Shown piece after piece: positions 5,877 to 9,010 of a DNA stretch of 9,010 nt (position 1 is the stretch's first letter; the number at the start of each line of letters is the position of its first letter). Below the pieces are notes generated by a model that saw only the letters and a program-made list of their open reading frames with translations, was not told the DNA's origin and ran no database searches. Both the position numbers and the translations under genes were made by a program. The stretch is from positions 1 through 9,010 of the forward strand of contig JACVQG010000045.1 in NCBI GenBank assembly GCA_015661045.1, given 5' to 3'. This DNA is from Dehalococcoidia bacterium (GTDB lineage Bacteria; Chloroflexota; Dehalococcoidia; JACVQG01).

Positions 5877-7082
5877 ATGCTGCTTGACGGCATCCGGGTA
5901 GTTGAATTGACCCTCTTTCTCGTAGGGCCGCGCGCCGCCTCTCACCTGGCAGACCTGGGTGCGGACGTAGTCAAGATAGAGCACCCCCAGGGCGGCGACC
6001 CCATGCGCACCACTACCACCAACCGCGGCGCCCTCCCCCCTATGAAAGATATCAACTTCATGTTCGAACTGGAGAACCGGGGGAAGAAAAGCATAACCGT
6101 GGATGTGGGCAAGGAGAAAGGACAGGAAGTAGCTCACCGGCTGATAAAGCAGGCCGATGTATTTATCTCTAACTTTCAGATGCCTGTCCTTAAGCGGTTA
6201 AAAATGGACTACGAAACCCTATCGGCCATAAATCCACGGCTGGTATATGCTTTATGCACAGGATGGGGTATGAAAGGACCGGACAAAGACCGGCCTGGCT
6301 TCGATTACGCTGTCTTTGCCGAAAGCGGTCTGGCCCACTCTTTCGGGGAACCCGGAAGCCTGCCTGTACAATGCCGTCCCGGTTTTGGCGACCATATTAC
6401 TGCAATCACCCTGGCTTACGGCATAATGGCTGCCCTTTATCACCGGGAGAGGACCGGAGAGGGCCAGCTACTTCATACCAGCATCCTGGGCAGTCTGATC
6501 GAGGCAGGGGCATTGTCGCTCCAGGCCCATCTATCGACCGGTGAAGAGGTTGGCCCGGTATCCCGTAAAGATATGGCCAACGCTTTGTGGAACTTCTATC
6601 AGACAAAAGACCATCAGTGGATCCAGTTCGCCATGGTCCAGCCAGACCGCCACTGGCACGATTTCTGTGTTGCAGTGGGTATGGAGCGATATGAAAACGA
6701 CACACGTTTCAGCAACCATCACTCCCGTGAGGCCAACCGCCGTGAGCTTATCGAGATAATAGATGGCGTAATGGCTGACAAGACCCGGGCCGAGTGGCTA
6801 GATATATTTCACGGCAAAAACCTTATCTATGCTCCCATTGTTCCTTACTCCGAAGTAGCCCGCAACCCCCAGCTAAGAGAAAATGATTATATAGTTCAGG
6901 TTGAACATCCTGCCAAAGGCAGCATTCCTTTAATAGGCATGCCAGTCAATTTTAGCCGCACCCCCGGACGGGTACAGCATAGCGCCCCGGAGCTAGGGCA
7001 ACACACCGAGGAAATCCTGCTTGACCTGGGCTACTCCTGGGACGATATCACGATTTTAAAAGAGAATGGTGTAATACTCTAG
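5877..7082 (+). CDS. CaiB/BaiF (family III) CoA-transferase
   Basis: Family III CoA-transferases move CoA from one acyl-CoA to another carboxylic acid through an aspartyl-CoA intermediate, in the cytoplasm as interlocked dimers. The 401-residue product has the normal family length. It opens with the characteristic LLDGIRVVELTLFLVGPRAASHLADLGADVVKIEHPQGGDP type N-terminus (to about residue 42). It continues with ENRGKKSITVD (66-76), ADVFISNF (93-100), the catalytic aspartate D172 in RPGFGD, and YHRERTGEGQ (188-197). The C-terminal part has IYAPIVPYSEV and the closing APELGQHTEEIL. ATG 5877 follows AAGGAG by seven bases. The gene has its own promoter and continues after 75 bases into the binding-protein gene, with no terminator or clear promoter between, so the two are probably co-transcribed. 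The acyl donor and acceptor cannot be read from sequence; the neighbouring ligase could supply one. Confidence 0.94.
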   Translation: MLLDGIRVVELTLFLVGPRAASHLADLGADVVKIEHPQGGDPMRTTTTNRGALPPMKDINFMFELENRGKKSITVDVGKEKGQEVAHRLIKQADVFISNFQMPVLKRLKMDYETLSAINPRLVYALCTGWGMKGPDKDRPGFDYAVFAESGLAHSFGEPGSLPVQCRPGFGDHITAITLAYGIMAALYHRERTGEGQLLHTSILGSLIEAGALSLQAHLSTGEEVGPVSRKDMANALWNFYQTKDHQWIQFAMVQPDRHWHDFCVAVGMERYENDTRFSNHHSREANRRELIEIIDGVMADKTRAEWLDIFHGKNLIYAPIVPYSEVARNPQLRENDYIVQVEHPAKGSIPLIGMPVNFSRTPGRVQHSAPELGQHTEEILLDLGYSWDDITILKENGVIL

Positions 7083-7157
7083 CATAAGATGTATGTATGG
7101 ATTTGTTATCTAAATAGGTTTTAAGCGGATGGCTTTTCGAAAAATAAGGAGGAGTCA

Positions 7158-8295
7158 ATGAAAAGGTTCTCGTTTCCCGGACTGTTGTTAGTAGCAATCC
7201 TCTCGTTCTTCACGGTAGCGTGTTCGACCACGCCAGCGCCTGTTCCTGCACCTGCTCCCGAACCACGAGTAACTTCAGCGCCCCAACCTGTCTCTGCGCC
7301 GGCACTAACCGCCGAGCAAAAAGCCTGGGAAGATGTCGTGGCCGCAGCTAAGAAAGAGGGGACCGTCACTGTTTATAGCTATGGTTGGAGAGGCGACATC
7401 GGGACAAACATCGCAAAAACCTTTGAGCAGAAGTATGGTATAAAAGTTGAAGTTATAACCGGACGCGGGTCGGAGTTCATAGAAAGGCTCAAGGTAGAAC
7501 AGCGTAACAACCGCATGGTAGCCGACATGTTCGAAGGGGGCACCCCACATGGCGTGAATATTAAGAAAGCAGGGCTGACCATAAGCTCGGCAGGCCTGCC
7601 GGCGATTAAAGACGTCAACGCCTTTGTGGCTTCTCCTTTTACTCCAGACCCCGAAGGGCATGTGCTGGCGTATAACATCTTCGTTTACAGCCCATACGTC
7701 AACACCAACCTGGTCAAGCCCGGCGAAGAACCTAAAACATGGAAAGACCTGCTGGACCCCAAGTGGAAAGGCAAGATGATATTCGGCAACGCCAGTATAA
7801 GCATGGTGGTTTATATGCAGTTCTGGCCGCTGAAGGCCGCAGGCGTGGTGGATATGGACTTCCTCAAGGCCCTGGGCAACCAGGACATAATGTGGACAAC
7901 GGGATCTGTGGAGGACATGCAGAGGCTCAGCCGGGGCGAGCGGGCTCTGTCCATCTTCGGCACCCCGGTCATTGCCAATTATGAATGGAGCGCCCATCAG
8001 AGCGATAGCGATGGAGCCGGCCATGACAGCCAGCGATATCTCCCTGGCCGCAATAAAAGGCGGCCCCCACCCCAACGCCGCCAAAGTGCTGCAAAACTGG
8101 CTGTTCACGGCTGAGGGACAAATGGCCCACAACCAACCTCGTGGTACATCTTCCATTCTCAAAGGAGCTCCCAGCTTCTTGCCTGCGGCTGCTGATGTCA
8201 AAGCATCCCGGCTCGTTACATCGCCACCGGAGTTACTGGATGACGAGGCCAAGAGCTTCAATGATAAGGTTGTAGCAAAACTGTGGGGACAATAA
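7158..8295 (+). pseudogene. ABC-type substrate-binding lipoprotein, broken by a frameshift
   Basis: An extracellular solute-binding protein related to family 1/6 (iron- or small-anion-type) periplasmic binding proteins. Residues 1-22 form a lipoprotein signal peptide with the lipobox TVAC (C22), then a Pro/Ala-rich linker to about residue 50, then the binding domain starting EDVVAAAKKEGTVTVYS. The first frame runs through GERALSIFGTPVIANY and then turns into a basic, unrelated tail ending at 8114. The true C-terminal part resumes one base out of phase (codons from about 7984) as NGAPIRAIAMEPAM...IKGGPHPNAAKVLQNWLFTAEGQ and ends with KLWGQ at 8295. Removing one base near 7977-7986 restores about 378 residues, a normal length. 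No slippery run is visible, so I infer a mutation or read error rather than programmed shifting. ATG 7158 has AAGGAGG five bases before it. No permease or ATPase gene follows in the window. Confidence 0.9.
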
Positions 8296-8326
8296 TAATT
8301 TAATTAGCATTCTCACGTAGATAACG

Positions 8327-8371
8327 TCTCCTCCGACCCCTCTCCGTCGACGGAGAGGGGTTCGGGGGTGA
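8327..8371. repeat. Long hairpin between the binding-protein and cupin genes
   Basis: A perfect 24-base palindrome at 8337-8360 (CCCCTCTCCGTC and its complement, centred on GTCGAC) is extended by further imperfect pairing between about 8327-8336 and 8361-8371 with one bulge. A T-rich stretch (CTATTTTCT) follows at 8376-8384, so it could end transcription of the upstream genes. Its C-run/G-run style recalls the two elements at 5577-5769, but the sequence is not the same. Confidence 0.6.
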
Positions 8372-8460
8372 GGTCTATTTTCTACTTCATGGTGTAGGTC
8401 TATACCAGAACGTGGAAAATCCCCGGTTTATTTAAACTGATTTGCAAGGAGGTTGCCTTA

Positions 8461-9006
8461 ATGGAGCGAATGACTGAGCGCCGCCGGGAACCCGAACCTT
8501 TAGAAACCTTTTCTGACATAATGAACAACTACATGGATGACCGCACAAAACAGATGCGAGATGGCATGGTGATTGTTAAGGGCGAGGGTATCTCGTGGGA
8601 GCAAAACCCCATGTCCTTGATAAAACCTTACCTTCATCCCGCCAACTGGGCTACAACAGGCGTCCCGGGATGGATGGTATTCAGGCATTATATAAAAAAA
8701 CACTCGGGTAAACACCGCCATCAAGGCGGTATAGGCATCTACGTTATCCAGGGTAAGGGATACACGACAGTTGATGGAGTCAGGTTCGATTGGGAAAAGG
8801 ATGACCTTATCATCCTCCCTATTGTTCCGGGCGGAGTCGACCACGAGCATTTTAACCTGGACCCATCACAACCGGCTGAATGGCTGGCCTTTATCTATAT
8901 GCCCATGTTAGATGCCGTGGGTAATGAGAGGGTGCAACTTACCGTTAACCAGGACTATAAAGGCAAATCTATGAGGGTTGCATCCCCAATACCCCATGCG
9001 GGTTAA
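8461..9006 (+). CDS. Single-domain cupin protein, gentisate-dioxygenase-like
   Basis: A 181-residue protein with one cupin beta-barrel. The first metal motif is H85-R86-H87 and the strand after it is IYVIQGKGYTTVDGVRFDWEKDDLIILP (91-120). The second motif is VDHEHFN (126-132), with H128 or H130 as the likely third ligand. The usual cupin glutamate after HxH is absent and the pattern resembles the three-histidine iron site of gentisate/salicylate 1,2-dioxygenases, where HRH and a later WHDH-type motif are seen. Those enzymes are about 350 residues with two cupin domains, so this is at most one half and may be a different enzyme or a sensor. The first 45 residues are charged and non-cupin. ATG 8461 follows a perfect AAGGAGG by eight bases. 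It lies about 165 bases after the binding-protein gene, beyond a strong hairpin; no convincing promoter is visible in that gap. Confidence 0.82.
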   Translation: MERMTERRREPEPLETFSDIMNNYMDDRTKQMRDGMVIVKGEGISWEQNPMSLIKPYLHPANWATTGVPGWMVFRHYIKKHSGKHRHQGGIGIYVIQGKGYTTVDGVRFDWEKDDLIILPIVPGGVDHEHFNLDPSQPAEWLAFIYMPMLDAVGNERVQLTVNQDYKGKSMRVASPIPHAG

Positions 9007-9010
9007 GAAT

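Noticed and set aside
7968..7995. Programmed ribosomal frameshift in the binding-protein gene
   Set aside because: No slippery heptamer, homopolymer run, internal Shine-Dalgarno or downstream stem is apparent at the junction.
7305..8261. Minus-strand open frame of 318 codons
   Set aside because: It is antisense to the binding-protein gene, whose plus-strand frames carry a lipoprotein signal, family motifs and a strong ribosome binding site.
7972..8295. Separate 107-codon gene starting at TTG 7972
   Set aside because: Its product is the C-terminal part of the binding protein (GGPHPNAAKVLQNWLFTAEGQ), so it belongs to the frameshifted gene rather than being an independent one.

Overview
This window looks like bacterial chromosome with two blocks that meet at an intergenic region of about 620 bases (3237-3854). 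The left block is a minus-strand housekeeping operon. The right block is a plus-strand accessory cassette. No rRNA, tRNA, CRISPR array or transposase is visible. The gene order and the mix of CaiB/BaiF transferase, adenylate-forming ligase, iron-type binding lipoprotein and cupin resemble uncultured anaerobic lineages such as Chloroflexota (Dehalococcoidia-like). That placement is an impression from gene content and style, not a demonstrated one.

Left block, read from about 3300 down to 1: a consensus-like sigma-70 promoter (3279-3307) and possibly a second one upstream (3369-3396), then rpsU (ribosomal protein S21), a YqeY/GatB-like protein, ruvX (YqgF nuclease), aroE (shikimate dehydrogenase) and aroC (chorismate synthase, cut by the window edge just before its C-terminus). 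ruvX and aroE overlap by 8 bases, and aroE and aroC are almost touching, so they are probably co-transcribed. A 17-bp perfect hairpin sits just ahead of the ruvX ribosome binding site and may reduce or process the distal part of the message. aroE and aroC catalyse shikimate-pathway steps leading to chorismate.

Right block, plus strand: a perfect TTGACA-N17-TATAAT promoter (3620-3648), a leader of about 200 nt with an operator-like palindrome, then an acyl/aryl-acid adenylate-forming ligase of the EntE/DhbE type (3855-5516). A 360-base gap follows that holds two elaborate inverted-repeat elements and a second strong promoter (5805-5833). That promoter precedes a CaiB/BaiF family CoA-transferase (5877-7082) and a substrate-binding lipoprotein gene broken by a frameshift (7158-8295). 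A further long hairpin (8327-8371) separates these from a small cupin protein (8461-9006) that resembles one half of gentisate 1,2-dioxygenase.

A reasonable working model is a small uptake-and-activation cassette for an organic, possibly aromatic, acid. The lipoprotein would bind a solute, the ligase would activate the acid, the CoA-transferase would move CoA between acids, and the cupin would act on the ring or a related intermediate. No permease, ATPase, hydroxylase or carrier protein is inside the window, so the substrate is not known. The most notable items are the divergent substrate pocket of the EntE-like ligase, the frameshifted binding protein, the apparent lack of a conventional start codon in ruvX, an insertion in AroE, and the paired three-way-junction repeats.
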